The notes beneath the pieces were generated by a model that worked only from the letters and a program-made list of their open reading frames with translations, did no database searches and had not been told where the DNA came from. From Verrucomicrobia bacterium UBA1200 (GTDB taxonomy: Bacteria; Verrucomicrobiota; Kiritimatiellia; RFP12; UBA1067): a stretch of DNA of 64,000 nt. Position numbers and translations under genes: made by a program. Shown here piece by piece: positions 18,944 through 27,763 of the stretch (position 1 is the stretch's first letter; each line of letters starts with the position of its first letter). The stretch lies in the NCBI GenBank assembly GCA_002309765.1, contig DBXY01000010.1, forward strand, positions 1 to 64,000, given 5' to 3'.

Positions 18944-18972
18944 AATTTAACCTTTTTCCCCGCGTAATGCAA
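18944..18972 (-). promoter_or_regulatory. promoter of the GHL10-mraY-upp-apt run
   Basis: Minus strand TTGCAT (18972-18967), 17-base spacer, TAAATT (18949-18944). It lies 26-54 bases before the GHL10 start codon; a short leader results. Confidence 0.55.
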
Positions 18973-19007
18973 TACAAACCCGCAAAAAATCCTGTTTACA
19001 AATGAAT

Positions 19008-19080
19008 TAGTAGCAAGCCATTAGTCGCCTGTCGCTAGTCACAACATTCCAACCATCCAACCGTATCCCCCCTACCCCCA
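19008..19080. repeat. short intergenic repeat with TTAGTCG / GTCGCTAGTC motifs
   Basis: Contains ATTAGTCGCCTGTCGCTAG followed by CCAACCATCCAACC-type sequence. The motifs match those at 14.55 kb and 48.2 kb. It separates the divergent GHL10 and FGE-like genes. Confidence 0.45.
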
Positions 19081-19088
19081 TTTCCATC

Positions 19089-19118
19089 TTGCTTGCTACG
19101 GACGGAATATGGTATCAT
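19089..19118 (+). promoter_or_regulatory. promoter of the secreted FGE-like gene
   Basis: TTGCTT (19089-19094), 18-base spacer, TATCAT (19113-19118), about 70 bases before the GTG start. Confidence 0.55.
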
Positions 19119-19190
19119 TATTTTCACCCTAATTGGAGAAAGCCCTTGATTTTTGGGTCAGGGTTTAAGTCGACTGAAAAGGAGAATGTT

Positions 19191-20396
19191 GTGAAAAAGG
19201 TCATTACGCTGCTAATGGCGGGAATATTTGCCGGACTGTGTTTCGGTGCCACGCCACAAATCACGAACGTTAAGGCGCAGCCGCGGTACCCGTGGAACGG
19301 GAAGGTGGATATCACGTTCGAGGTCGCGGGAGACGTGATGGCGGGGAATACGAACCAATTCTCATTAACGGTAACGGATCGCGTGACTGGATCGAACTGC
19401 GTTGCGGTCGCGTCCGCGGTTACCGGGGACATGGGGATAACGGCGGGGGCGCACCAAGTCATCTGGGATATGCGTGCGCAGGGCCTTATGTTCCGACCTT
19501 CTGACATGATGTTTAATGTCTCTTATACGGAACCGCGACCGAATTACCTAAAATATTGCGTAATCGATCTGTCGGCGGGGGCGAGCGCCACTAATTATCC
19601 CGTTACCTATATGGATTCACCCCCCGGCAGCGGATTCAACACCGACGAATACAAGACCACGAAACTGGTTCTGCGGCGGATTGAGCCGGGGACTTTCATG
19701 ATGTGCGGGGCGTATAACGTGACACTCACGAACGCGTTCTACTGCGGTATCTTTGAGGTGACACAAAGGCAGTATGAGCTGGTGATGGATAAAAAGCCAA
19801 GTTATTTCGGCGATGCTTCGCATTATGCGATGCGGCCGGTCGAGCAGGTTTCTTATAATGTGATTTTGGGCTCGTCAAGCAGCGCAAGCTGGACCTCGTC
19901 ATCGGTGGACGACGCGTCAAGTTTCTTAGGGAAATTGCGGGAGAAGACGGGGATTGACGAATTTGACCTGCCCACCGAGGCGCAATGGGAATACGCTTGC
20001 CGGGCGGGAAAAACCGGCAAGTACACCAACGGCGGTGATTCGGAAGACGACCTGAAGCAGGCGGGACGGTATTGGGACAATGGCGGGAGTGGATATAATA
20101 GTCCCAACCCCGCGCCGCAGTACGGTACGGCGGTGGTGGGTTCCTATCAGCCGAACGCATGGGGGCTTTACGATATGAACGGGAACGTATGGGAGTGGTG
20201 TCTGGACTGGTACGGTAGGTTGTCAAGCGGCGTGACGGATCCCAAAGGTTCACCTTCGGGATCGTTCAGAGTGATTCGCGGCGGTAGCTGGAGCCATTAC
20301 GCGGTTTATTGCACCTTGTCCTACCGTGATTACTTCAACCCGGCCTACCGGAGCAACAGCATCGGATTCCGCCTGGCCAGAACCCTGTTCGAATAA
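19191..20396 (+). CDS. secreted SUMF1/FGE-like domain protein
   Basis: 401 residues from a GTG at 19191, chosen because AAAAGGAG lies 6 bases before it and a signal peptide (MKKVITLLMAGIFAGLCFG) follows; the open frame extends to 19089. Residues about 22-120 form an Ig-like domain ('AQPRYPWNGKVDITFEV'). The rest is a formylglycine-generating-enzyme-like fold: 'RIEPGTFMM', 'DLPTEAQWEYACRAG', 'NAWGLYDMNGNVWEWCLDW', 'VIRGGSW', 'SIGFRLAR'. True FGE needs two active-site cysteines after 'GGS'; here only one is seen ('AVYCTLSY'), so sulfatase activation is unlikely. The domain may act as a C-type-lectin-like binding module. The same Ig plus FGE-like layout is found at the start of the 1712-residue protein at 38.1-43.3 kb. 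Confidence 0.85.
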   Translation: MKKVITLLMAGIFAGLCFGATPQITNVKAQPRYPWNGKVDITFEVAGDVMAGNTNQFSLTVTDRVTGSNCVAVASAVTGDMGITAGAHQVIWDMRAQGLMFRPSDMMFNVSYTEPRPNYLKYCVIDLSAGASATNYPVTYMDSPPGSGFNTDEYKTTKLVLRRIEPGTFMMCGAYNVTLTNAFYCGIFEVTQRQYELVMDKKPSYFGDASHYAMRPVEQVSYNVILGSSSSASWTSSSVDDASSFLGKLREKTGIDEFDLPTEAQWEYACRAGKTGKYTNGGDSEDDLKQAGRYWDNGGSGYNSPNPAPQYGTAVVGSYQPNAWGLYDMNGNVWEWCLDWYGRLSSGVTDPKGSPSGSFRVIRGGSWSHYAVYCTLSYRDYFNPAYRSNSIGFRLARTLFE

Positions 20397-20430
20397 CGCA
20401 CCGCCGTGCAAAATCAAACGGCAGAGGGAA

Positions 20431-20626
20431 CGTTTGACCGTTTGACGGTCGAGAAAATGAAAAACTAAGAATTAAGAGTGAAAAATTAAGGCAGAATTAT
20501 TCTTTCATCTTTCTTAATTCTTATCTCTTCATTTTTCATTTCCCTAATCCCTAACCCCTAATTCTTCACTCTTCATCCCCAAACTCGTCACTTCCCTAAT
20601 CCCTAACCACTAATTTCAACTCGACG
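20431..20626. repeat. composite intergenic repeat with hairpins, copy 1 of a near-identical pair
   Basis: 20431-20498 matches 24570-24637 at 65 of 68 positions by direct reading. It starts with the hairpin GACCGT-TTG-ACGGTC. AAGAATTAAGA (20467-20477) pairs perfectly with TCTTAATTCTT (20512-20522), and the flanking GAAAATGAAAAA / TTTTTCATTTCC extends the dyad. CTAACCCCTAATTCTTCAC and CTCGTCACTTCCCTAATCC blocks follow. It begins 35 bases after the FGE-like gene, so it may also act as its terminator. The 310-base gap 20397-20706 holds nothing else I can support except the ribosome binding site of the kinase gene. Confidence 0.75.
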
Positions 20627-20706
20627 CTTGATTCCAACGGATTATTGTGGTAAGCTTCTTTTGTTCATTGTGGCTGACTTGTTTCATTAACAACCAGGAG
20701 TTAAAC

Positions 20707-22215
20707 ATGAAAGAGAAAAAACTGTTTGCCGTCGATCTGGGCGCATCGGGAGGCAAGTGCTTTATCGGATTTTTTGGCGACAAAACCTTTCGGATGGAGG
20801 AGATCCACCGTTTCGCGCACGAAGGGGTGTCTTTCTTCTTGAAAGACGGCAAGGGCAAACTTACCGAGCGGACTTACTGGGATGACACCTGCATCTACCA
20901 GAATATCGTAAAAGGTCTCCAAGCCTACCGCCGCGCTTATGGCGCGAAGCTTGACGGCATCGGCATCGACACCTGGGGTGCTGACGGCCATTTCGTGACC
21001 AAAGACGGCGATGTGCTGGGCAAAGTTTACTGCTACCGCGACCACCGGCTGGACACGATGTGCGACGAAGTCAAAGCAAGACTGGAGCCGGAGCGGGTTT
21101 ACGCCATCACCGGCAACCACTTCCAGCCTTTCAACCAATCCAACCAAATGCTGTGGACCGCGACCCGCCATCCGGAGCTGATGGAACTCGCCGCTATTTA
21201 CCTTCCCATCCCCGCGCTGTTCTACTATTACCTCGGCGGGTGCACAGCGGTTGACTCCACCTTCGCCAGCGTTACCCAAATGATGGACGCCAAGAAGTGC
21301 CAGTGGAGCGAGGAAATGCTCAAGGCGCTCGGCATCCCGAAATCGCTGATGCCGGAAATCGTTCCGCCCGGAACCAAGATCGGCAAACTCCACGCGCCGT
21401 TGGCCGCGGCATGCGGACTGAAGCCGACCGACCTGATCGCCGTCGGATCGCACGACACCGCCAGCGCTTTCGCCGCCGCACCGGTTAAGAACACCAAGAA
21501 GGCGCTGATTATCAGCTCCGGCACCTGGTCGTTGGTCGGCAAACTTATCCGCAAGCCCATCACCACCCCCGAAGCGATGTCCTGCGGGCTCAGCAACGAA
21601 GGCGGCATCGGCAACACCCGCTTCCTGCGCAACTGCATGGGTACCTGGATCGTCCAGGAACTGCTGCGCATCTGGGAAATCGAAGACGGCAAGAAGATGG
21701 AGTGGAGCGAGGTGGACACCATCACCCCGGCGGCTAAACCCTTCACGGCATTCATCGATCCCGACGACCCGCGTTTCTACAATCCCCAGAACATGGAGAA
21801 GGCCATCCGCGAGTTCATCGCCGAGACCAAGCAGGCCGATCCGAAAGACCGCGGCACGGTGTTGCGCATCGTTTACGAATCGCTGGCGCTGAAGTACCGG
21901 ATGGTCAACGAAATGATCAACCGTGTTACCGGCACCACCACGGAGGTGGTGCACATCGTCGGCGGCGGCAGCAACAACGCGTTGCTCAACCAGTTCACCG
22001 CCAACTCCGTCGGAGTTCCGGTACAGGCTGGTCCGAAAGAGGCCACCGCGGTCGGCAACCTGATGGTTCAGGCCATCGGCGCCGGGATTCTGCCCGACCT
22101 CAAGGCCGCGATGCCGTTGATCAAATCGGCGTTCCCGATCAAGACTTTCAAGCCGGAAGACGCTGAAAGCTGGAATGCCGCCTACTCCAAGTTCACCAAA
22201 CTGATCAGGAAGTAG
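20707..22215 (+). CDS. rhamnulokinase-like FGGY carbohydrate kinase
   Basis: 502 residues from the ATG at 20707, which has AGGAG 6 bases upstream; the frame opens earlier at 20647. The ASKHA-fold kinase phosphorylates a sugar, most likely L-rhamnulose, in the cytoplasm. RhaB-like motifs are 'AVDLGASGGKCFIGFF' (phosphate 1), 'GIGIDTWGADGHFV', 'CYRDHRLD', 'VGSHDTASAF' and 'VVHIVGGGSNNALLNQFTA'. No rhaA, rhaD or fucose genes are in the window, so L-fuculose or another ketose is possible. It is the first gene of a tight run with folB (8-base gap) and the MurU-AmgK fusion, all concerned with small sugars or cofactors. Confidence 0.85.
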   Translation: MKEKKLFAVDLGASGGKCFIGFFGDKTFRMEEIHRFAHEGVSFFLKDGKGKLTERTYWDDTCIYQNIVKGLQAYRRAYGAKLDGIGIDTWGADGHFVTKDGDVLGKVYCYRDHRLDTMCDEVKARLEPERVYAITGNHFQPFNQSNQMLWTATRHPELMELAAIYLPIPALFYYYLGGCTAVDSTFASVTQMMDAKKCQWSEEMLKALGIPKSLMPEIVPPGTKIGKLHAPLAAACGLKPTDLIAVGSHDTASAFAAAPVKNTKKALIISSGTWSLVGKLIRKPITTPEAMSCGLSNEGGIGNTRFLRNCMGTWIVQELLRIWEIEDGKKMEWSEVDTITPAAKPFTAFIDPDDPRFYNPQNMEKAIREFIAETKQADPKDRGTVLRIVYESLALKYRMVNEMINRVTGTTTEVVHIVGGGSNNALLNQFTANSVGVPVQAGPKEATAVGNLMVQAIGAGILPDLKAAMPLIKSAFPIKTFKPEDAESWNAAYSKFTKLIRK

Positions 22216-22223
22216 CAGCCACT

Positions 22224-22592
22224 ATGAACGAAGCGTTGGATCAGCTCCAGTTAAACGGGCTAAGCGTCTCCTGCATCATCGGGGACCTGCCCGAAGAACG
22301 TTGCCAAGAGCAGGTGCTGTTGGTGGATGTCGCGCTGTTCGCCGATTTGTCGGCGGCGGAGGCGAGCGATCTGCTGGCCGACACCATCGACTACTCGGCG
22401 TTGGCGGGGCTGATCCGCGAACGGCTGCGCAGCGCGCGCTGCCGCATGATCGAGCACGCCGCCGGCATTGTGGCGGCGGCGTGCCTCGAATCCGAATTCG
22501 TCCAAACGGTGCGCGTCCGCATTGAGAAGGCGGGCACCGTGGTTGGGCTGCGCAACGCGGCAGTGGAAATCACCCGCCGCCGAAAACAATAA
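22224..22592 (+). CDS. folB: dihydroneopterin aldolase
   Basis: 122 residues, typical length. FolB converts 7,8-dihydroneopterin to hydroxymethyl-dihydropterin and glycolaldehyde in folate synthesis. The N-terminus 'LQLNGLSVSCIIGDLPEER' (the 'GVxxxER' motif), 'LADTIDYSALAGLI', 'RMIEHAAGIVAAACL' and 'VRVRIEKAG' near the C-terminus, with the catalytic lysine, fit the family. The usual 'tyrosine in ADTVDYxxL' is kept. It sits 8 bases after the kinase gene and 15 before the MurU-AmgK fusion. No other folate gene is nearby. Confidence 0.85.
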   Translation: MNEALDQLQLNGLSVSCIIGDLPEERCQEQVLLVDVALFADLSAAEASDLLADTIDYSALAGLIRERLRSARCRMIEHAAGIVAAACLESEFVQTVRVRIEKAGTVVGLRNAAVEITRRRKQ

Positions 22593-22607
22593 TTACGGAT
22601 TTCCGCC

Positions 22608-24560
22608 ATGGTAAAGAAAGCACTGGTGCTCGCCGCCGGATTCGGATCGCGCCTGCGCCCCCTCACCGAAGCCATCCCCAAACCGCTGTTGCCGTTATGG
22701 AACGTGCCGCTGATAGAACACGCGCTGCTCCGGTTGGAAAGCTGGGGAGTTACTGATATCATGGTGAACCTCCACTGGAAAGCCGACGCGCTGGAACGTT
22801 ATCTGTCGTCCCGCAAGGGCGAAGCGAAAATCACGCTGTCCAAGGAAAAGGAAATTTTGGGCACCGGCGGGGCGCTTCGACCGCTGCGCCGCCAAATCGG
22901 GAACGACCAATTCTGGCTGCTAAACGCCGACATCGCTTTCTCGGTGGAACCCGAGCCCTTTGTAGAAGCGGCCAACCTGCCCGGTTCGCTCGGCGCGGTA
23001 TGGCTGGAACCCGACCACGGCCCAAGGACGGTGGAAATCGATTACGCCGGACGCATCACCTGCTACCACAGCATCGAGCCGGGGGTGGACGGCAACTATA
23101 CCTTCTGCGGCTTGAGTCTGCTTAAACCGGAAATTTTCAAATACCTGCCGGATAAAAATTTCTGCACGGTCATCGAGGCATTTGAAGCCGCGATGTACGA
23201 CAACCGGTTCATGCGCGGCGTGGCGGTGCAGGGAAGCTATTGGGCGGATACCGGCACACCGTCGAGCTATCTGGACGCGCACCGCGAGACCAAACGGCGC
23301 GCTCGTAAAAATCTGCCGGGCGGAGAACTTTACGCGCCCGAAGCCGACCGGCTGCCGCTGGATTTGCCGCACTTTTTCTGCATCGGGCCAAACGCCAAGG
23401 CCGCGCCGGATGTTAAAGGATCCGACAGCATACTGATCGGAAACCTTCGGGTAGAGGGAAACACCTCGGTCACGAACTCGGTTCTGGTCGGCTCCGACGA
23501 TCCCAAACACCCGTTATCCATCGGCGGAAAGCGCAGCAATCAGCTTACCGGTCAGATAGCGTTGGCGGACACGCAGATTAATGAACCCGCGCTTAAGCCG
23601 CTGTTGGAGCAACTGGGTTGGTCCGGAGAAACCGCAGTGTCGTGTTTGGGCGCCCGCGGCTCCAACCGCACGTTTTGGCGGCTTTGGCACGGCGAAAACA
23701 CCGCGATCGCCGTCTCCTACTCCACCGAACGTTTTGAAAACACCCGTTACGCCGGACACACCAGACTGCTAGCCGAATGCGGGGTTACCGTGCCGGCAGT
23801 GTTGGCCGACATTCCCGAATCGCAATGCCAGGCGTTTGAGGATTGGGGCGAGGATTCCCTGCAACAGCGGATGCTGGGCAACCCCGGCAAAGCCCTGGAT
23901 TGGTATCCCGCCGTTATGGCGCTTACTGCCAAACTGCATGGACAGGTCACGGACAAAGTCAAGACCGACGGCGTAGCCCTTGAACCGCCGTTCGACCGCG
24001 CCCTGTACGAATGGGAACGCCAGCTTTTTGAAGACTATCTGTTGAAAGAACGTTTCGGGTTCGAGGACGGTTTACCCGCCGATGTCCGCAAAGAGCTGGA
24101 AATGGTGGCCGAAAAACTCATGTCCATGCCGCAAGTGGTGGTACACCGGGATTTGCAGTCCAGCAACATTCTGTTCCGGCGCAAAACACCGGCGATGATT
24201 GATTTCCAAGGAATGCGCATGGGGCCGGCGGTGTATGATTTAGCCTCGTTGCTGTACGACCCTTATGTGGAAATTGACGAAGCCGCCCGCAAGAAACTTT
24301 TGGACGAATACGCGAAAACCGGCCCGAACGCTCCGACAGAAGAAGAACTCGCGCTGGGCGCGGTGCAACGGCTCATTCAGGCGCTGGGCGCATACGGAAG
24401 ATTGGCGTCAGTGGGACAAACCGCCTTTACCCGCCATATCGCGCCGGCGTTGGACCGATTGCTGGAGGTTGCCGACCAATGCGGTTTAAACGCCCTGGGG
24501 GCGCTAACCGAAGAACTCATCCACCGGGAAGAGCAGCGGTTACGAATGGGAGGAGTATAG
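22608..24560 (+). CDS. MurU-AmgK fusion: sugar-1-phosphate nucleotidyltransferase with APH-type sugar kinase
   Basis: 650 residues. Residues 1-235 are a nucleotidyltransferase: 'LVLAAGFGSRLRPLTEAIPK', 'EKEILGTGGALRPL', 'WLLNADIAF'. Residues about 240-325 have hexapeptide-like beta-helix sequence ('DSILIGNLRVEGNTSVTNSV'). Residues about 325-650 are an aminoglycoside-phosphotransferase fold with the catalytic 'VVHRDLQSSNILF' (D515, N520) and metal-binding 'IDFQGMRMGPAVYDLASLL' (D532). In Pseudomonas, AmgK phosphorylates MurNAc or GlcNAc at C1 and MurU makes UDP-MurNAc from it, bypassing de novo synthesis and fosfomycin. Here both activities would be on one chain in MurU-AmgK order. Specificity is inferred from this pairing; another sugar is possible. 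A near-exact repeat follows the stop. Confidence 0.8.
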   Translation: MVKKALVLAAGFGSRLRPLTEAIPKPLLPLWNVPLIEHALLRLESWGVTDIMVNLHWKADALERYLSSRKGEAKITLSKEKEILGTGGALRPLRRQIGNDQFWLLNADIAFSVEPEPFVEAANLPGSLGAVWLEPDHGPRTVEIDYAGRITCYHSIEPGVDGNYTFCGLSLLKPEIFKYLPDKNFCTVIEAFEAAMYDNRFMRGVAVQGSYWADTGTPSSYLDAHRETKRRARKNLPGGELYAPEADRLPLDLPHFFCIGPNAKAAPDVKGSDSILIGNLRVEGNTSVTNSVLVGSDDPKHPLSIGGKRSNQLTGQIALADTQINEPALKPLLEQLGWSGETAVSCLGARGSNRTFWRLWHGENTAIAVSYSTERFENTRYAGHTRLLAECGVTVPAVLADIPESQCQAFEDWGEDSLQQRMLGNPGKALDWYPAVMALTAKLHGQVTDKVKTDGVALEPPFDRALYEWERQLFEDYLLKERFGFEDGLPADVRKELEMVAEKLMSMPQVVVHRDLQSSNILFRRKTPAMIDFQGMRMGPAVYDLASLLYDPYVEIDEAARKKLLDEYAKTGPNAPTEEELALGAVQRLIQALGAYGRLASVGQTAFTRHIAPALDRLLEVADQCGLNALGALTEELIHREEQRLRMGGV

Positions 24561-24569
24561 GAGTTGGAC

Positions 24570-24740
24570 CGTTTGACCGTTTGACGGTCGGGGAAATGAA
24601 AAACTAAGAATTATGAGTGAAAAATTAAGGCAGAATTCTTCATTCTTCTCTCTTCATTCTTCATTTCCAAACTCGTCACTCGTCACTCGTAACTCGTCAC
24701 TTCCATAACACCTAACCCCTAATCACTAACCCCTAATAAT
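24570..24740. repeat. composite intergenic repeat, copy 2 of a near-identical pair
   Basis: 24570-24637 matches 20431-20498 with three differences. It includes the GACCGT-TTG-ACGGTC hairpin, then CTTCATTC, ACTCGTCAC and CTAACCCCTAATCACTAACC blocks in the same order as at 9.0 and 20.5 kb. It begins 10 bases after the MurU-AmgK stop and ends just before the alpha-mannosidase. Confidence 0.75.
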
Positions 24741-24746
24741 CATCCT

Positions 24747-27700
24747 ATGTCGCATTTTTACCAGGATATCCATTTAGCTAGAATCGAAGCGCTTTTGCAG
24801 CGGCTAAAGCATGAGGTATTGCTCGACGAACGGCAGCTGACGCTGACCGTAATGACCACCCGCGAGCCGGTACCGTATTCCGAACGCGCCACCGCCGCTA
24901 CCACCCGCCCGATCCAAGAAGGCGAACATTGGGGCGGCGCATGGGAGTGCGGGTGGTTCCATATCACCGGACAGGTTCCGCCGGAATGGCGCGGCCGGGT
25001 GGCGCTGCATTTCAATTTTGGTGGCGAGGCTTGCGTGTTTGACGCCGACGGCTGTCCAGCTTACGGGCTGACCAACGGATCGGTGTTTGACCACGCTTTC
25101 AATAAGGACATTTTCCCGTTTTTGGACAACGCCGCAGGCGGCGAACCGATTGACCTGTGGGTCGATGCGGGGGCAAACGGTCTGTTCGGCGTGGACCGCT
25201 GCGTCGATCCCGATTGGATCGATGACCAGACCGCGCTTCACGGAACTTTCGACGGCACACTCCGCCGCGCAAGGGTTTGCCGCTTCGATTATGACGCTTG
25301 GCAGTTATGGCTGGATTTCGGAGTGCTGGTGAACCTCATCAAGGCGCTTCAGCCCGGTACCGCCCGCCGGATGGGGTTGCTCCGCACCGCCAGCCGTGCC
25401 GCCGGCATCTATGCCACGCAAGGGGCGGCGGCGGCGCGACGCGCTATCGCCAACGCTTGGGCGGTCGGCCCGGACCCCGCTGCACCCGATGTTTACGGCG
25501 TGGGCCACGCGCACATCGACGTGGGCTGGCTTTGGCCGTTGCGCGAAACCGTCCGCAAATGCGAACGCACCTTTTCCAGCCAGCTCGCGCTGATCGACAA
25601 ATACCCCGATTACGTTTTCGGCGCATCGCAGGCGCAGCTCTACGAATGGATGGAACAGCGCCACCCGGACCTCTTCAAAAAAATCCAGCGCCAAGTCGCC
25701 GCCGGACGCTGGGAGATCCAAGGCGGAATGTGGGTGGAAGCGGATTGCAACCTGCCAGACGGTGAATCGCTCATCCGCCAGCTGCTGGTGGGCAAAAACT
25801 ATTTCCGGGACAAGTTCGGCGTTGTGGTGCGCAACCTATGGCTGCCGGACGTGTTCGGCTATTCCGGCAATCTGCCGCAAATTTTGAAGCGTTCCGGGAT
25901 CGACTATTTCCTAACCCAGAAACTCTCGTGGAACCGATACAACAAGTTTCCGCACAACACCTTCTGGTGGCGGGGAATAGACGGTTCGACCGTATTGGCC
26001 CACTTCCCGCCGGAGGATGCGTACGACTCCGATCTCACCCCGGCGCTGTTGCGCCGCCACGAGACCAACAATGCCGAAGCCGGTCTGGTGCAGGAGGCGA
26101 TTTGCCTATACGGAATCGGTGACGGCGGCGGCGGCCCGAGCGAAAACCATGTCGAACGCGGCTTGCGTTGCCGGGCACTGAACGGTTGCCCAAAATTCCA
26201 TTTCGGGTTCGCCCAGCCGGTATTGGAAAAGATGGCGGCATACGGCGATGAGCTTGACACTTGGACTGGCGAACTTTATTTCGAGATGCACCGCGGCACG
26301 CTTACTTCCCAAGCTGGTATAAAACGAGCCAACCGCAGATGCGAAGAGGCGTTCCATACCGCCGAAACGCTGGCGGCACTCGCCGCATTCAACACCGGCG
26401 CCGATTACCCGTCGGAAAAAATGCTTGAGCTTTGGAAACGTTTCCTCACCAACCAATTCCACGACATTCTGCCCGGTTCCTGCATTCACCGGGTCTATGC
26501 CGAACAGGTTCCGGAAATCGAACGCATTATCGCCGAGCTTAACGCAATGCAAGAAAGCGCCGCCGCCAAACTTCTCACTCCCGAACCCGGCGCCACCACC
26601 TGGTTCAATCCATCCCCCACCCCGTATTACGGCTTGGTGACCATGGCCGACGGAACGCGGCGTACGCTGCATGTTCCGGCAATGTCGTTCGCCACCCTGC
26701 GGCAAAACCCGTTGCCGCCAATTGAGGAAAGCCCCATTGACGGCAATGACATAGTATTGGACAACCGATTTGTCCGTTACACATTAAACCCCGGCGACAT
26801 GACATTGCGTTCCTGCGTCGACCTCCAGTCCGGACGCGAATTTATCCGTCCCGACGAACCCGCCAACGTCTTGCGGATATTACACGATATCCCGCCCCGC
26901 TGGGACGCGTGGGACATCGAAGAATACACCGAGGAAATGTGTCTCGGCACCGCCAAAACTGAACAGGTAACGCGGTTTGACGGGGCGGCAGGTTGCGGAG
27001 CAAAAGCAATTATGACCATCGGCAGCACCAGACTAAACCTGACCGCAAGGCTGTTGCCGGATTCGCCGCGGCTGGATTTTGAAATCTCGTTGGACTGGCA
27101 GGAACGGCATAAACTGTTGCGGGTGTTTTTCCCGGTAGCGGTCGAATCGACTGTTGCGAAATTTGAAATCCAGTACGGCACAGTCTCCAGGCCCACCACG
27201 GACAACACCAAATGGGAACACGCGCAGTTTGAATGCGTCGGGCACCGGTTTGCCGATTTGTCGGAAACAAACTTCGGCGTTGCGTTGCTCAACGACTGCA
27301 AGTACGGTTACCGCGTCAAGGGACACGAGTTGTCGCTATCGCTGTTGCGCGCCCCCACGGAACCGGATCCGGTTGCCGACATCGGTGAACAGCGGTTCCG
27401 GTACGCATTTCTGCCGCATCAAGGCGAACTGGCGGATTCCAAGGTTTGGGACGAAGCCAACGCGCTTAACCAAGGCGTGGCAAGATTTGAAAACATGGCG
27501 GCAACCAATCCGGTCGCCCTTCCGATACAAGTCGAAGGGGTGGAACTTACCATACTCAAAAAGGCGGAAAAGGATAATTGCCTAGTGGCGCGGCTGGTGG
27601 AACGCCGCGGAGTCCGCACATTGGCAAAACTCCATGTGGCGGAAAACGTTAAACTTGCCGAAACCGACCTTATGGAATGGGAGAATCTAGGCGAGATTGA

Positions 27701-27761
27701 TGCCGACAAACCGTTGGAGTTCGCGCCTTTTGCAATCCGAACCATAAAGCTTTACTTCTGA
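24747..27761 (+). CDS. alpha-mannosidase, GH38
   Basis: 1004 residues. GH38 enzymes are zinc-dependent retaining alpha-mannosidases that trim mannose from glycans. The N-terminal beta domain (1-235) has 'WGGAWECGWFHITGQVPPEW'. The catalytic domain begins with the zinc-binding 'GVGHAHIDVGWLWPLRETV' (about 251-268) and has the nucleophile D368 in 'NLWLPDVFGYSGNLPQIL'. The helical middle part contains 'FLTNQFHDILPGSCIHRVY', another diagnostic stretch, and the C-terminus is a long beta-sandwich. There is no signal peptide, so it is probably cytoplasmic and acts on imported oligosaccharides. I see no ribosome binding site at this ATG, but the fit of the N-terminus to the family supports it. The next gene starts 2 bases after the stop. 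Confidence 0.93.
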   Translation: MSHFYQDIHLARIEALLQRLKHEVLLDERQLTLTVMTTREPVPYSERATAATTRPIQEGEHWGGAWECGWFHITGQVPPEWRGRVALHFNFGGEACVFDADGCPAYGLTNGSVFDHAFNKDIFPFLDNAAGGEPIDLWVDAGANGLFGVDRCVDPDWIDDQTALHGTFDGTLRRARVCRFDYDAWQLWLDFGVLVNLIKALQPGTARRMGLLRTASRAAGIYATQGAAAARRAIANAWAVGPDPAAPDVYGVGHAHIDVGWLWPLRETVRKCERTFSSQLALIDKYPDYVFGASQAQLYEWMEQRHPDLFKKIQRQVAAGRWEIQGGMWVEADCNLPDGESLIRQLLVGKNYFRDKFGVVVRNLWLPDVFGYSGNLPQILKRSGIDYFLTQKLSWNRYNKFPHNTFWWRGIDGSTVLAHFPPEDAYDSDLTPALLRRHETNNAEAGLVQEAICLYGIGDGGGGPSENHVERGLRCRALNGCPKFHFGFAQPVLEKMAAYGDELDTWTGELYFEMHRGTLTSQAGIKRANRRCEEAFHTAETLAALAAFNTGADYPSEKMLELWKRFLTNQFHDILPGSCIHRVYAEQVPEIERIIAELNAMQESAAAKLLTPEPGATTWFNPSPTPYYGLVTMADGTRRTLHVPAMSFATLRQNPLPPIEESPIDGNDIVLDNRFVRYTLNPGDMTLRSCVDLQSGREFIRPDEPANVLRILHDIPPRWDAWDIEEYTEEMCLGTAKTEQVTRFDGAAGCGAKAIMTIGSTRLNLTARLLPDSPRLDFEISLDWQERHKLLRVFFPVAVESTVAKFEIQYGTVSRPTTDNTKWEHAQFECVGHRFADLSETNFGVALLNDCKYGYRVKGHELSLSLLRAPTEPDPVADIGEQRFRYAFLPHQGELADSKVWDEANALNQGVARFENMAATNPVALPIQVEGVELTILKKAEKDNCLVARLVERRGVRTLAKLHVAENVKLAETDLMEWENLGEIDADKPLEFAPFAIRTIKLYF

Positions 27762-27763
27762 AC

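Noticed and set aside
19191..20396. Active sulfatase-maturing FGE
   Set aside because: Only one of the two needed cysteines is seen, the protein is secreted and no sulfatase gene is adjacent.
20701..21954. Minus-strand open frame of 417 codons
   Set aside because: Shadow of the rhamnulokinase-like gene in GC-rich DNA.
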